Source: Pandoraea apista
GTDB lineage: Bacteria > Pseudomonadota > Gammaproteobacteria > Burkholderiales > Burkholderiaceae
Length of the DNA: 64,000 nucleotides
Assembly (NCBI RefSeq): GCF_001465595.2
Contig: NZ_CP013482.1
Span: 13,294 to 77,293, forward strand
Direction: 5' to 3'
Part shown: positions 40,204 to 49,838 of the stretch, one piece after another
Layout: the number at the start of each line of letters is the position of its first letter
Position numbering within the stretch: the stretch's first letter is position 1
The notes under the pieces: model-generated
What the model was told of the DNA's origin: nothing
What the model saw: the letters and a program-made list of their open reading frames with translations, nothing else
Databases searched by the model: none
Made by a program: the position numbers and the translations under genes

Positions 40204-43200
40204 ATGAAAATTCGCATTTCTCGCGATCTTTCAAGGAGAATCCGGGCCGGCTTCTGCGCCGGGTTGGTTCTCCTCTCCTCGCTGCAACCGTGCTTTGCTG
40301 CCGCCAATTTGGACGACGTGGTCAAGGCAAATGCCGCGTGGGTTCCGAAAGATCACATCAATCAGGCTGAGCTACAGGACAAAGAAAAGGACGCTGCCGA
40401 CAAGGAGCGTATCCAGGGCGAATGGAGTGCGCTGGACGTTTCTCTCGCCCGCGACCCGCTCGGCGCAGCAAAGCAACGAGCTACCGGCGCGGCGACCGAA
40501 GCCGCACAGCGGATGTTGAATCAATTCGGCTCTGCCAAGCTGTCCTTGGGTGCCGGAGACGGCTTTAAGAACGGCAGTCTGGATGTGCTGCTTCCGCTTC
40601 GAGACACCGACAGCAATCTCACCTTCACGCAGCTCGGCTTCCGCCGATCGAATGCGTTGTCCGACAGCTACCGTTCGACGTTGAACATCGGTGTTGGACA
40701 TCGACACTTCTTCAACGGTGGCAAATGGATGATCGGGGGGAATGCCTTCTTTGATCATGACATTTCCCGAGACCATCTTCGCGGTGGTCTCGGCCTTGAG
40801 GCATGGACTGATTACCTGCGTCTGTCCGCCAATGCCTACCTGCGCATGAGCGGGTGGCAAGACTCTCCGGATATTCGCGGCTATATGGAGCGTCCTGCGA
40901 ACGGCTGGGACGTTCGCGCCGAAGGATATTTGCCTGCATTCCCTCACCTTGGCGCACGCCTCTACTACGAACAGTATTACGGCCAGAAGGTCGGGCTGTT
41001 CGGTACTGGAAGTTTGCAGCGCAACCCCCATGCAATTACTGTCGGCCTCACTTATCAGCCAATCCCGCTGTTTTCATTGGATCTCGACTATCGCGCCGGC
41101 CAGGGTGGCGTGTCACAGACGACGGTTCGTGCGAACCTGACTTACAAAATTGGCGTTCCTCTCGATAAGCAATTGCGAGCCTCATCGGTTCGCGATTCAA
41201 AGCTCTTGAAAGGCAGTCGTTACGAGCTGGTCAACCGGAATAACGAGATCGTTCTGGAGTACCAAAAGAAGGAAGCTCGCCTGACAATCCCGACTCAAAT
41301 TAGCGGGTATCCGGGCACAAGCACGACGTTCGCGGTCAACTCGTACACAGCCCTTGGGTTCTCATCTTTTGCCTGGACTGGTACTGCTGCGTCGTTTGTT
41401 CAATCATATTCCGGCGGAACCGCTACGCTCGCGCTTCCTTCCTACAACCAGAGTGGAACCAATACGTACACTCTCCAAGCGGTTGCCACTGAGACGGATG
41501 GCGCTGTCGCACGATCCAACGTCATGACGGTGACTGTAAATCCGCTGTCGGTAAGTCTCGATCGGAGCAAACCTACCGCCTCCGCTGATGGGCGCGACTC
41601 TGTGACGTTTACCGCCACTGTGATCGGGACCAACTCTGAACCTCTTGCCGACCAGGCAGTTGATTGGAAAATTCCGGCCAGCGCTACCGTTGTTTCCTTA
41701 ATGGCGCGCACAAACAAGGCCGGGAAGGCTGACGCGATTGTCACGGCGAAGTCTGCCGCCGTGATTCACGTCACTGCGACCTCAACGTTGTCCGGCGAGA
41801 CGGCATCCAATTCCGCAGCGTTCATAGGCGATCCTACGACGGCTGGCGTTGCTACGCTTGTGGCTCAACCTACCGCGATCGCCGCTAACGGCACGAGCAA
41901 ATCGATATTGACGGCGACATTGAAGGACGCCAAGGGCATCACGCTTGGATATGGCGTTCCGGTCAAGTGGGCGACGACCCTTGGCACATTGTCCGCCGAC
42001 ACGAGTGTCACCGATTCCAACGGCCAGGCCGTCGTTACACTGACCTCGGCTACGACGGCGGGCACGGCCACGGTGACGGCTTCCGCTATCGCTGGCAATA
42101 AAACGGCTGACGTTGCATTTACGCCGGATGTGGCAACAGCAAATGTTGCCTCGCTCACGGCTGCGCCGGCAGCGATCCCCGCCAATGGCGCCAGTAAATC
42201 GACGCTGACGGCGACTATCAAGGACGCGAACGGAAACACGGTGGGCGCCGGTATTCCTGTCAAGTGGCAAACAACCGCCGGCACGCTTTCGGCTGCGAAC
42301 TCGCAGACCGATACGTCAGGCGTTGCAATCGTAACGCTTACCTCCGCGACCGCCGCAGGGATTGCGAACGTGACCGCCACGACCACGGCGGGCAACAAGA
42401 CCGCACCTGTTGCGTTTGTGCCGGACACTGCCACGGCTGGCGTGGTGTCGCTCGTGGCGAATCCGACCAGCATTGCGGCCAACGGCAGCAGCACGTCCGC
42501 ACTGACGGCCACGGTCAAAGACGCGAGCGGCAACACCGTAGGTGCTGGGGTCACGGTGAACTGGTCGACCTCGGCCGGTAGCCTGACGGGCACGTCGAGC
42601 GTGACCGACGCCAGCGGCATCGCCACGATGACCCTTAAGTCAGCAACGACGGTCGGCGTCGCTACGGTATCGGCAACGGCCGTCGCAGGCAGCAAGACGG
42701 CCAACGTGACCTTTGTGCCGGACACGGCTACGGCTGGTGTGGTGTCGCTCGTGGCGAATCCGACTAGCATCGCAGCCAACGGCAGCAGCACATCCACGCT
42801 GACGGCCACCGTCAAGGATGCTTACGGCAATGCGGTGGGTGCTGGCGTCACCGTGAACTGGTCGACCTCGGCCGGTAGCCTGACGGGCACATCGAGCGTG
42901 ACCGACGCCAGCGGTATCGCCATGATGACGCTCAAGTCGGCAACGACGGCGGGCACAGCCACGGTAACGGCAGCGGCAGTCGCCGGCAGCAAGACGGCCA
43001 ACGTGACCTTTGTGCCGGACATGACTACTGCGGCCGTGGTGTCGCTCGCGGCGAATCCGACCAGTATTGCGGCCAACGGCAGCAGCACTTCCGCTCTGAC
43101 GGCCACGGTCAAGGATGGCAACGGTAACGCAATGGGTGCCGGCGTCACCGTGAATTGGACGACCACGGCGGGTAGCCTGGCGGGCACGTCGAGCGTGACC

Positions 43201-44865
43201 GACGCCAGCGGCATCGCCACGATGACGCTCAAGTCGGCAACGACGGTCGGCGTCGCCACGGTAACAGCAGCGGCCGTCGCCGGCAGCAAGACGGCCAACG
43301 TGACCTTTGTGCCGGACACAGCCACGGCGGGCGTCGTTTCGCTCATGGCGAATCCGATCAGCATCACGGCCAACGGCAGCAGCACGTCCGCACTGACGGC
43401 TTCGGTGAAGGATGCGAGCGGCAACACCGTGGGTGCTGGTGTCACCGTGAACTGGTCGACCACGGCCGGTAGCCTGACAGGTACGTCGAGCGTGACCGAC
43501 GCCAGCGGCATTGCCACGATGACGCTCAAGTCGGCTACGACGGCGGGCACGGCCACGGTAACGGCTGCGGCCGTCGCCGGTAGCAAGACGGCCAGCGTGG
43601 CGTTTGTGCCGGATACGGCCACGGCGGGCGTGGTGTCGCTGGTGGCGAATCCGACGAGCATTGCGGCCAACGGCAGCAGCACGTCGACGCTGACCGCCAC
43701 TGTCAAGGACGCCAACGGTAACGCCTTGGGGGCCGGTATCGCTGTGAACTGGTCGACCACGGCGGGGAGCCTGACGGGAACGTCGAGCGTGACGAACGCT
43801 AGCGGCGTTGCGACGATGACGCTCACATCGCCCACGACGGTCGGTGTCGCCACGGTAACGGCTGCGGCGGTCGCCGGTAGCAAGACGGCCAGCGTGACGT
43901 TTGTTGGCGATCCGGCAACGGCCCGCGTGGTCAGCCTGACGCCGCCGACTGCCACTGCATATGTTGGCGGGATTGCGACCACGTACACGGCCACGGTGAA
44001 GGACGCCAACGGCTTCACGGTTGGGGCCGGTGTCTCGGTCACATGGTCTGTGAGTGCCGGAACGCCGAGCGCCACCAGCACCGTGACTAATTCATCCGGT
44101 CAGGCGTCGATCAACGTTGTATCACCGAACGTGGTCGGTAGCGGGACGATCACGGCCAGTGCCGTCGCTGGTTCAGCGAATGCGACGATCAACTACGTTG
44201 CCAACATGAACACCCTGCGCGTTGTTTCTTTGTCGCCCAACATGAACAATGTCCCGGCAAATGGAAGCTCAACGGTGATGTTGCTTTCGTCTGTGCGCGA
44301 CGCATGGGGCAACAATCCGGGCGCGGGAGTCACGGTCAACTGGTCGGACTCGTTGGGGCGCTTGTCGGCGGGAGCTACGGCCACTGACGGGAACGGAACG
44401 GCGGTGAACTACCTGACGGCCCCCGGAGCGGCGGGCACCTCGTCCGTGAACGCGAGGATCGCGGCTACTGGTGACGGCGGTGTAGGCACAGCCGTTACGT
44501 GGGTGAGTACCTTTAGCGCTGCGAACGTCAGTGTGTCAACGTCGCCGGATATGCAGCCGAACGCGAACGGCATCCTGTACGTGAGCGGCTTCATCACTAC
44601 GGCAACGCAGTCCTCTAGCGGGACGGTGTACATCACCGGCATCACCTACAACAACAGCTATGGCTCACAAAGTGCGTACATGGAAATCAACGGCGGCACC
44701 TATTGGGCCAACGCATCCGGCCTCTCGATTCCTTGGGGGTCGGGTGGGTCACTGGTGATACAACAGCACGAGGGCACGGGCATGGTTCCGGCCGTCTTCC
44801 AGTCGGTCACGTTGTCGCTTAGCACGGGACAAACGGTCACGCTTAATAGCGGGTCGGCACAGTGA
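40204..44865 (+). CDS. Inverse autotransporter (intimin/invasin family) with Ig-like repeats, 1553 aa
   Basis: ATG at 40204 with GAGG upstream. Signal peptide ends CFAA. Residues about 60-350 are the inverse-autotransporter beta-barrel (AKLSLGAGDGFKNGSLDVLL, NAFFDHDISRDHLRGGLGLE, ANAYLRMSGWQDSPDIRGYM). Then come about ten bacterial Ig-like (Big_1-type) domains of ~99 residues, the middle five nearly identical, and a distinct C-terminal domain of about 110 residues. The barrel sits in the outer membrane and the Ig rod projects outward. It directly follows the trb operon, so it may help mating contact or surface adhesion. The terminator at 44893 suggests its own transcript. Confidence 0.92.
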   Translation: MKIRISRDLSRRIRAGFCAGLVLLSSLQPCFAAANLDDVVKANAAWVPKDHINQAELQDKEKDAADKERIQGEWSALDVSLARDPLGAAKQRATGAATEAAQRMLNQFGSAKLSLGAGDGFKNGSLDVLLPLRDTDSNLTFTQLGFRRSNALSDSYRSTLNIGVGHRHFFNGGKWMIGGNAFFDHDISRDHLRGGLGLEAWTDYLRLSANAYLRMSGWQDSPDIRGYMERPANGWDVRAEGYLPAFPHLGARLYYEQYYGQKVGLFGTGSLQRNPHAITVGLTYQPIPLFSLDLDYRAGQGGVSQTTVRANLTYKIGVPLDKQLRASSVRDSKLLKGSRYELVNRNNEIVLEYQKKEARLTIPTQISGYPGTSTTFAVNSYTALGFSSFAWTGTAASFVQSYSGGTATLALPSYNQSGTNTYTLQAVATETDGAVARSNVMTVTVNPLSVSLDRSKPTASADGRDSVTFTATVIGTNSEPLADQAVDWKIPASATVVSLMARTNKAGKADAIVTAKSAAVIHVTATSTLSGETASNSAAFIGDPTTAGVATLVAQPTAIAANGTSKSILTATLKDAKGITLGYGVPVKWATTLGTLSADTSVTDSNGQAVVTLTSATTAGTATVTASAIAGNKTADVAFTPDVATANVASLTAAPAAIPANGASKSTLTATIKDANGNTVGAGIPVKWQTTAGTLSAANSQTDTSGVAIVTLTSATAAGIANVTATTTAGNKTAPVAFVPDTATAGVVSLVANPTSIAANGSSTSALTATVKDASGNTVGAGVTVNWSTSAGSLTGTSSVTDASGIATMTLKSATTVGVATVSATAVAGSKTANVTFVPDTATAGVVSLVANPTSIAANGSSTSTLTATVKDAYGNAVGAGVTVNWSTSAGSLTGTSSVTDASGIAMMTLKSATTAGTATVTAAAVAGSKTANVTFVPDMTTAAVVSLAANPTSIAANGSSTSALTATVKDGNGNAMGAGVTVNWTTTAGSLAGTSSVTDASGIATMTLKSATTVGVATVTAAAVAGSKTANVTFVPDTATAGVVSLMANPISITANGSSTSALTASVKDASGNTVGAGVTVNWSTTAGSLTGTSSVTDASGIATMTLKSATTAGTATVTAAAVAGSKTASVAFVPDTATAGVVSLVANPTSIAANGSSTSTLTATVKDANGNALGAGIAVNWSTTAGSLTGTSSVTNASGVATMTLTSPTTVGVATVTAAAVAGSKTASVTFVGDPATARVVSLTPPTATAYVGGIATTYTATVKDANGFTVGAGVSVTWSVSAGTPSATSTVTNSSGQASINVVSPNVVGSGTITASAVAGSANATINYVANMNTLRVVSLSPNMNNVPANGSSTVMLLSSVRDAWGNNPGAGVTVNWSDSLGRLSAGATATDGNGTAVNYLTAPGAAGTSSVNARIAATGDGGVGTAVTWVSTFSAANVSVSTSPDMQPNANGILYVSGFITTATQSSSGTVYITGITYNNSYGSQSAYMEINGGTYWANASGLSIPWGSGGSLVIQQHEGTGMVPAVFQSVTLSLSTGQTVTLNSGSAQ
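42421..43905 (+). repeat. Five tandem 297-bp Ig-domain repeats
   Basis: Units start with CCGGA at 42421, 42718, 43015, 43312 and 43609, each exactly 297 bases (99 codons), and are highly similar at the DNA level. Neighbouring Ig domains on both sides are clearly more diverged. Recent unequal exchange is likely, and the copy number may vary. Confidence 0.92.
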
Positions 44866-44892
44866 TCTAGGCCCAGCAGATTCCCCTTTGAG

Positions 44893-44922
44893 GCGGGTGG
44901 AGAAATCCACTCGCTTTTTTTT
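44893..44922 (+). terminator. Terminator after the inverse autotransporter gene
   Basis: Stem GCGGGTGGA/TCCACTCGC (one G-T pair), loop GAAA, then eight T. Confidence 0.9.
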
Positions 44923-45028
44923 ATTTATTTGTTGTATTCAACAGATAAATAAAATACACTTGATTCCAAGGTCGCGAACAGAGGTCGTGACGACAATCGA
45001 AGTCAAATTTACCGAGAGGAACAACACC

Positions 45029-45790
45029 ATGATTTTCCCTGTTATCGTTTTGGCACTTGGCTTGAACGGCGTCGTCCAAGGCAACATCAACGACCACGGG
45101 ACGCACGAGAAAGAAATTGAGGCCACTCAGATCCGCGAGCTTCGCGACGCTCGCGCTGCGAATCAGTGGTGCCGTGACAATGACCGCAGCCGCCAGAGTA
45201 ACGGCAACTACATCAATTGCGAGCCTTACGAGGAACTTTACCTGACGCGTTTGAATGATCGTCGCGAAACGTTGATCGCCCAAATCGCGGAAAAGCGGGG
45301 TGCGGCTGTGGCATTGAAGGCTGCGACGCCGAGTGCCGACGAGGCGGCGGTGGCCGATATCGGTTTCTTCGGAAAATTGGGCAACTATATGGGTACACCG
45401 GTGACTACCGCGATGGTTGCATACCAAAATCAGAACGAGTGCCTAGAAGATGTGCGCGATGGTGACGGCGACGATTGCTCGGTTCTTGCGGCACGGCTAA
45501 AAGTCGCGGTGCGGGGGGCTCAGGAATATCGCGAAAAGCTGATTGCGGAAGGCCCGGGCTTCCTGCGTGACCCAAGCCACCGACTCATCATCACAATGGA
45601 AAGTGATGAACTAAAAGCCGCCGCTGCGGCGATCACGGCGAAGGTGAACGCCGAGCAGTCGTTGGCCGATTGCGGGGCCGGGCTGGCGATCGGCCGTCGC
45701 TCGGACTGCACCACGCAAAGCGTCATCTATCACTCGGCAGTCGATAGCCTCGACCGTGCGTCAACGGCAAAGCCGGCCACCTCGGAATGA
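45029..45790 (+). CDS. Unknown exported protein, 253 aa
   Basis: ATG at 45029 with GAGAGG upstream. A hydrophobic N-terminus (MIFPVIVLALGLNGVVQG) suggests a signal peptide or membrane anchor. The rest is polar and helical with eight or so cysteines in loose pairs (NQWCRDND, YINCEPYEE, ADCGAGLAIGRRSDC), compatible with a periplasmic disulphide protein. Between two terminators, so a single-gene unit. No family recognised. Confidence 0.6.
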   Translation: MIFPVIVLALGLNGVVQGNINDHGTHEKEIEATQIRELRDARAANQWCRDNDRSRQSNGNYINCEPYEELYLTRLNDRRETLIAQIAEKRGAAVALKAATPSADEAAVADIGFFGKLGNYMGTPVTTAMVAYQNQNECLEDVRDGDGDDCSVLAARLKVAVRGAQEYREKLIAEGPGFLRDPSHRLIITMESDELKAAAAAITAKVNAEQSLADCGAGLAIGRRSDCTTQSVIYHSAVDSLDRASTAKPATSE

Positions 45791-45800
45791 TGGGTCGGAA

Positions 45801-45822
45801 AGACGGGGAGCAATCCCCGTCT
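45801..45822 (+). terminator. Hairpin after the exported protein gene
   Basis: Stem AGACGGGGA/TCCCCGTCT, loop GCAA, followed by a pyrimidine-rich CTTCCTCTTC without a clean T-run. Confidence 0.65.
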
Positions 45823-45875
45823 CTTCCTCTTCGAGCCTTACAATGGCGTCATTTAGACGCGAGGGCTTTTCCAGC

Positions 45876-46121
45876 ATGACTGAACCAAAGCGAGGGCGTG
45901 GGCGACCGATTGGAACGACGAAACCGGATGCGAAGTCATCCAGCGAGCGTGTAAAGGAATGGGAAAAAAACTTGGTCGACTCGGGCGGGAGAATCATTCG
46001 CCAGATTCGGCTCACGCCAGAGGCAAACGCCGCTCTAAAGACGTTTGAGGACGAGTACAAAACGCCGCAAGAGGCAATCTATGCCGCTATCCTCGAAAAG
46101 GGTCAGCGGCACCGCCGATAG
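45876..46121 (+). CDS. Small DNA-binding protein with AT-hook-like start, 81 aa
   Basis: ATG at 45876 with GAGGG upstream. The N-terminus has KRGRGRPIG, an AT-hook-like GRGRP. The second half GGRIIRQIRLTPEANAALKT, then FEDEYKTPQEAIYAAILEK, fits a ribbon-helix-helix pattern. A paralogue with the same two parts is encoded at 60303-60593. Probably a regulator; target unknown. Confidence 0.55.
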   Translation: MTEPKRGRGRPIGTTKPDAKSSSERVKEWEKNLVDSGGRIIRQIRLTPEANAALKTFEDEYKTPQEAIYAAILEKGQRHRR

Positions 46122-46143
46122 GCATTTACGTCGACGTTGCACA

Positions 46144-46800
46144 CTACTGATCGTCACCCGCGCGCCTCCAACTCGTGCCGTCGATCCACCAGCCGCGCAC
46201 CTCAAGCGCGGCAACAAACTCCCCGCGAAGTCCGACAAGCCTGCTCGAGTCGACCGCTTTCCATCCATATGCTCGCGCTTGTTCCACTCCAATAAGCTCG
46301 CATACGGCCCTCTTGGCCAACTCCCGCGCAACCTGCTTTGACTGCCCAATACGTTCTGCCGTATCTGTCAGGCTTGTGCCGTGCAGCAGCGAAAGGAACA
46401 CTGGGATCGCACATCGAGCATGGACCACTTCAACATCGAGCGTGCCAATTTCGGCGGCTGCAAGTTGACGCGCCACGTCGTCCAGTACCGGGGCCGGCAC
46501 GGCCAAAGCAGGTTTTATCTGACGGCGCTGGCCTGCACGCAACATGGTGATTGCTGGCGCAAGTATGCCAGCGTGCGCGCGTATGACAGGGGCTGTAGGA
46601 AGGCCCGTGTATGGCTTGAGCGCAGCGGGCCGCTCATGGGGCTCTATACGCGCCCAGACCGCGCGTAACACCTCCCATGTCACCTGACGAACCTTTCCAA
46701 CTGGAACGCCAAGCCGACTTGCGGCTGCGGTGTAGTCCTCGCCGGAAAGGATCGACTCAAACAGGTCAATTTCCCTCTGGTGGCGTGAATTCGATTTCAT
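46144..46800 (-). CDS. Unknown, possibly DNA-binding protein, 218 aa
   Basis: Starts MKSNSRHQREIDLFESILSG. Residues 22-45 (EDYTAAASRLGVPVGKVRQV) and about 148-170 (TSLTDTAERIGQSKQVAREL) each resemble a helix-turn-helix in length and spacing. Soluble, no signal. It diverges from the btuB riboswitch, so it may control the intergenic region. Not assigned to a family. Confidence 0.5.
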   Translation of the reverse strand: MKSNSRHQREIDLFESILSGEDYTAAASRLGVPVGKVRQVTWEVLRAVWARIEPHERPAALKPYTGLPTAPVIRAHAGILAPAITMLRAGQRRQIKPALAVPAPVLDDVARQLAAAEIGTLDVEVVHARCAIPVFLSLLHGTSLTDTAERIGQSKQVARELAKRAVCELIGVEQARAYGWKAVDSSRLVGLRGEFVAALEVRGWWIDGTSWRRAGDDQ

Positions 46801-46902
46801 TCGGGGTTGGTCGACAAGTGAATTGCGGCGTCAGTCTACGCGATTTCTGACCGCAAACGGCGTCCTTGACGCTTGCCACAGGCGCCCATACACTGCCGCC
46901 AC

Positions 46903-47097
46903 TTTGGTGCCCGCTGCCGCCCCTGTGCCGGCAGTAGTTAAACGGGAATCAGGCGGCTCCCCCTCTCCGGGCGGTGGCTAACCTGAGCTGCCCCCGCAAC
47001 GGTAAGCGTCTACTCGATACGTTGCCCCTCACACCACTGCGCGCAAGCGTGGGAAGGTGGGGCCGCGTGAGCGCCAGCCCGGATACCGGCCAGAGAG
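46903..47097 (+). promoter_or_regulatory. Cobalamin (adenosylcobalamin) riboswitch
   Basis: Contains the ordered conserved blocks of the family: GGTGCC at the 5' end, TTAAACGGGAATCAGG, GAGCTGCCCCCGCAACGGTA, and the B12-box-like GCCAGCCCGGATACCGGCC near 47072-47091. It lies about 105 bases ahead of the btuB-like gene on the same strand and would shut off expression when vitamin B12 is plentiful. Confidence 0.95.
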
Positions 47098-47202
47098 GGG
47101 AGTTGCGCCGAATTTTTCGCCAAAGACGAGTTTGACGCGCACTCGCATAGCGCCACGGCCTGCGGGGAGCGGGCCGGGTGAAATCGCACCGGAACTCTAA
47201 CA

Positions 47203-49056
47203 ATGCAAACGAAACTCGCGGCCGGCGCTGCCGCGCTCGCGCTCATTTCCTCGCCGCACGTTGCAACAGCCCAAACCGCCGACGACACAGGCAGCGCGGT
47301 ACTGCCCAAAACCGTTGTCACCGCCGACAGGGCACCCCAACGCCTTCAGGACGCTATCCCACAGACCACGCTTATCGACAGCCAGGCGATCACGGATTCC
47401 GCCGCCAACGACCTGCCCGGCCTGCTGCGCTTGGCACCGGGCGCTCAGGTCGTCAGCAACGGTGGGCCGGGGTCTACTTCAAGCCTATTCCTTCGCGGCT
47501 CGCAAGCCAGCCAGTCGCTCGTCCTTATTGACGGCGTGCGAGTCGATTCGGTAAGCGCCGGCTCAGCGCAGATTTCGCAAATCCCACTCGATCAAATCGA
47601 TCATATCGAAATCGTGAACGGCAACGTGTCTGCGCTGTACGGGTCAGGGGCGATTGGGGGCGTCGTTCAAATATTCACGAAGGACGGCGGCAATCATCCG
47701 CCTAAATTCTTCGCCTCGGCAGGGTACGGCAGCTATCACACACAGACGCAGAATGCCGGCGTAAGTGGTGCGCTCGATGCCGACGGTCGGACGACTTTTA
47801 GCGCGTCCCTGGCGCGGTACAAGACCGATGGTTTTTCATCCATCGACCCGGCCAAGCAACCAAGCGTAAACCCGAACGCCAACGGCTACCTCAACGAGAG
47901 TGGTAGCGCATCTATCAAACACCGATTCGTGAACGGTTGGGACGTGGGTGTCCGCTACTTTCAATCCAACGGCTACAACAGCTACGACAATGCTTACGGC
48001 CAACCTACCGACTTGAACTACGGTATTAGCAAGGTGCAGCAGGCATCCGTTTTCGCCAACGGAAACGTAACCGACTGGTGGAAAACGCACGTTACGATCG
48101 CAGCCGGCAACGACCGTAGTATCCAGAAAACGAACGGCCTCTATAACGGCCGGTTTGACACGGACAATAGGCAATACACATGGCAGAATGATTTCGCCAT
48201 CGCCAGCGGCCAGAAGATCCTCGCGGGCTATGAACACCTCGACCAGAGCTTTGATTCTAGTGCCTATGCCGCCCCCTCCCGTCGCGTCGACTCAGGCTTT
48301 ATCGGCTACAACGGGCGCTTTGGTGCTCATCAGTTTCAAGCTAACCTGCGGCGCGACCAGTACTCCGATTTCGGCGGTGCAAGCAGCTATTACCTCGGGT
48401 ACGGCTACGACATAACTGATAGCTGGAAGGTTCTTGCGAGCTATTCGGACGCCTTCCGCGCGCCGACCTTCAACGACCTGTACTACCCCTACGGCGGCAA
48501 CACCAACATTCGCCCAGAGACAAGTCACTCCGTCGAAGCTGGAGTGCAGTACGCCACCGACGCGCTTGGCGTGATGCGTTTGACAGTGTTCCAAACTCGC
48601 TACTCGAATCTCATTCAGTATGCGTCAGACCTTGCGGGCAACTACACGGCACAGAATGTGGGCACGGCCAAGGTGCAGGGCCTGGAAGGCTCTTGGAGTG
48701 GGCAGGTTTACAAGACCGACGTGCGCGCTTCTTTCACTTTCCAAAATCCTGTGAACGAGGACACGCATACCGATCTGAGCCGCCGCGCACGGCACTTCGC
48801 GTCGTTCGCTGTCAACCGGAACATTGAGAGTGTGCGCGTGGGCGCTGAATGGATTCTGAGCGGTGCGCGGCTCGATGGCACCAAGCACCTCGGCGGATAC
48901 GGCCTAGTGAACCTGTCGGCCCGCTACAACATCACAAAGGCGTGGTACGTCGCCCTGCAAGTGCAGAATCTGCTGAACAAGGATTACGAGCTTGCCTACT
49001 CGTATGAAACGCCCAAACGCAGCGCTTTCATCACTCTCGGCTGGCAGCAATTCTGA
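47203..49056 (+). CDS. btuB: BtuB-like TonB-dependent cobalamin receptor, 617 aa
   Basis: Signal peptide ends VATAQ; a TonB-box-like KTVVTADRAPQ follows. The plug domain has DLPGLLRLAPGAQVVSNGGP, then LFLRGSQASQSLVLIDGVRV and GSGAIGGVVQIFTKDGG. A 22-strand barrel ends with a Phe (GWQQF). Length equals E. coli BtuB (about 614 aa). The riboswitch upstream makes vitamin B12 or another corrinoid the likely substrate. No btuC/D/F genes are present, so it would rely on chromosomal transport. Confidence 0.93.
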   Translation: MQTKLAAGAAALALISSPHVATAQTADDTGSAVLPKTVVTADRAPQRLQDAIPQTTLIDSQAITDSAANDLPGLLRLAPGAQVVSNGGPGSTSSLFLRGSQASQSLVLIDGVRVDSVSAGSAQISQIPLDQIDHIEIVNGNVSALYGSGAIGGVVQIFTKDGGNHPPKFFASAGYGSYHTQTQNAGVSGALDADGRTTFSASLARYKTDGFSSIDPAKQPSVNPNANGYLNESGSASIKHRFVNGWDVGVRYFQSNGYNSYDNAYGQPTDLNYGISKVQQASVFANGNVTDWWKTHVTIAAGNDRSIQKTNGLYNGRFDTDNRQYTWQNDFAIASGQKILAGYEHLDQSFDSSAYAAPSRRVDSGFIGYNGRFGAHQFQANLRRDQYSDFGGASSYYLGYGYDITDSWKVLASYSDAFRAPTFNDLYYPYGGNTNIRPETSHSVEAGVQYATDALGVMRLTVFQTRYSNLIQYASDLAGNYTAQNVGTAKVQGLEGSWSGQVYKTDVRASFTFQNPVNEDTHTDLSRRARHFASFAVNRNIESVRVGAEWILSGARLDGTKHLGGYGLVNLSARYNITKAWYVALQVQNLLNKDYELAYSYETPKRSAFITLGWQQF

Positions 49057-49070
49057 CGTCCCGAGTGCAT

Positions 49071-49095
49071 ATCGCCAGCCCCAGCGGCTGGCGAT
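49071..49095 (+). terminator. Hairpin after btuB
   Basis: Stem ATCGCCAGCC/GGCTGGCGAT with a five-base loop. No clean T-run follows. Confidence 0.6.
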
Positions 49096-49121
49096 CCTCC
49101 TGACGTAAATCAACAACGACG

Positions 49122-49832
49122 TTACTTCCCATTTTCCGAAACGCCGAACTCAGCGGCTTCGCCATCTCGCGTGCAGGAAGCCCAAATTCGCTTAACCTGG
49201 CTGATACTGCATCCCGCCATACGCGCTGTTTCAGCGATGGTGTGTCCAGCTTTCCTAAACGCGATAACGCGCTCGTTCACGGCAGTATTGGGCTTGCGCC
49301 CACGATACTTTCCAGCAGCTCGGGCAAGAGTTATGCCCTGCGCCTGGCGCTGCCGCCGGGTCTCATACTCGTCACGGGCCATCTGCAAAGCGAGCCGCAT
49401 GAGCATTTGCTGCACCGACTCAAGGACAACCCGAGCAACGCCCTCCGATTTCTCGGACAACTCCGACAAATCGATCACACCAGGCACGGCCAACGTCGCT
49501 CCTTTGTCGCGTATCGATCCAATCAGGCGCTCGGCGTCGGGCAATGGAAGGCGACTAATGCGATCAATTTTTTCCGCGATGACCACATCCCCCGGTTGCA
49601 GGTCAGCAATCATTCGCAGTAGCTCTGGTCTATCCACGCGGGCACCGGACGCTTTCTCACGGTACACACCTGCTACGTAGTACCCTGCCCTCCTCGCCTC
49701 GTCTACAAGCCCCTCTTGCCTCTCTATGTCCTGTTGCGCAGTGCTTACGCGCAAATAGATTCGGGCGACCTTGATAGCCGCCCGATCACGCTTGCGAGAA
49801 GCGGCGGTTTTGCTCGTCTGACGCGCGACCAC
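49122..49832 (-). CDS. Serine recombinase (resolvase/invertase), 236 aa
   Basis: Catalytic domain YLRVSTAQQDIERQEGLVDE with nucleophile Ser30, GDVVIAEKIDRISRLPLPDA, the long helix, and a C-terminal helix-turn-helix (HTIAETARMAGCSISQVKRI). An N-terminal basic extension of about 20 residues precedes the fold. Could resolve plasmid multimers or belong to a lost transposon; I see no inverted repeats beside it. Six bases after the H-NS-like gene, so cotranscribed. Confidence 0.88.
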   Translation of the reverse strand: MVARQTSKTAASRKRDRAAIKVARIYLRVSTAQQDIERQEGLVDEARRAGYYVAGVYREKASGARVDRPELLRMIADLQPGDVVIAEKIDRISRLPLPDAERLIGSIRDKGATLAVPGVIDLSELSEKSEGVARVVLESVQQMLMRLALQMARDEYETRRQRQAQGITLARAAGKYRGRKPNTAVNERVIAFRKAGHTIAETARMAGCSISQVKRIWASCTRDGEAAEFGVSENGK

Positions 49833-49838
49833 CTCGCT

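Noticed and set aside
42421..43905. Possible CRISPR-like or satellite array
   Set aside because: The period is 297 bp, in frame, and encodes Ig-like domains; there are no short repeats with unique spacers.
42822..44081. A 419-codon open frame antisense to the Ig repeats, and a similar one at 41865-42815
   Set aside because: They arise from the repeated codon pattern of the Ig domains and repeat with the same 99-codon period. No ribosome site.
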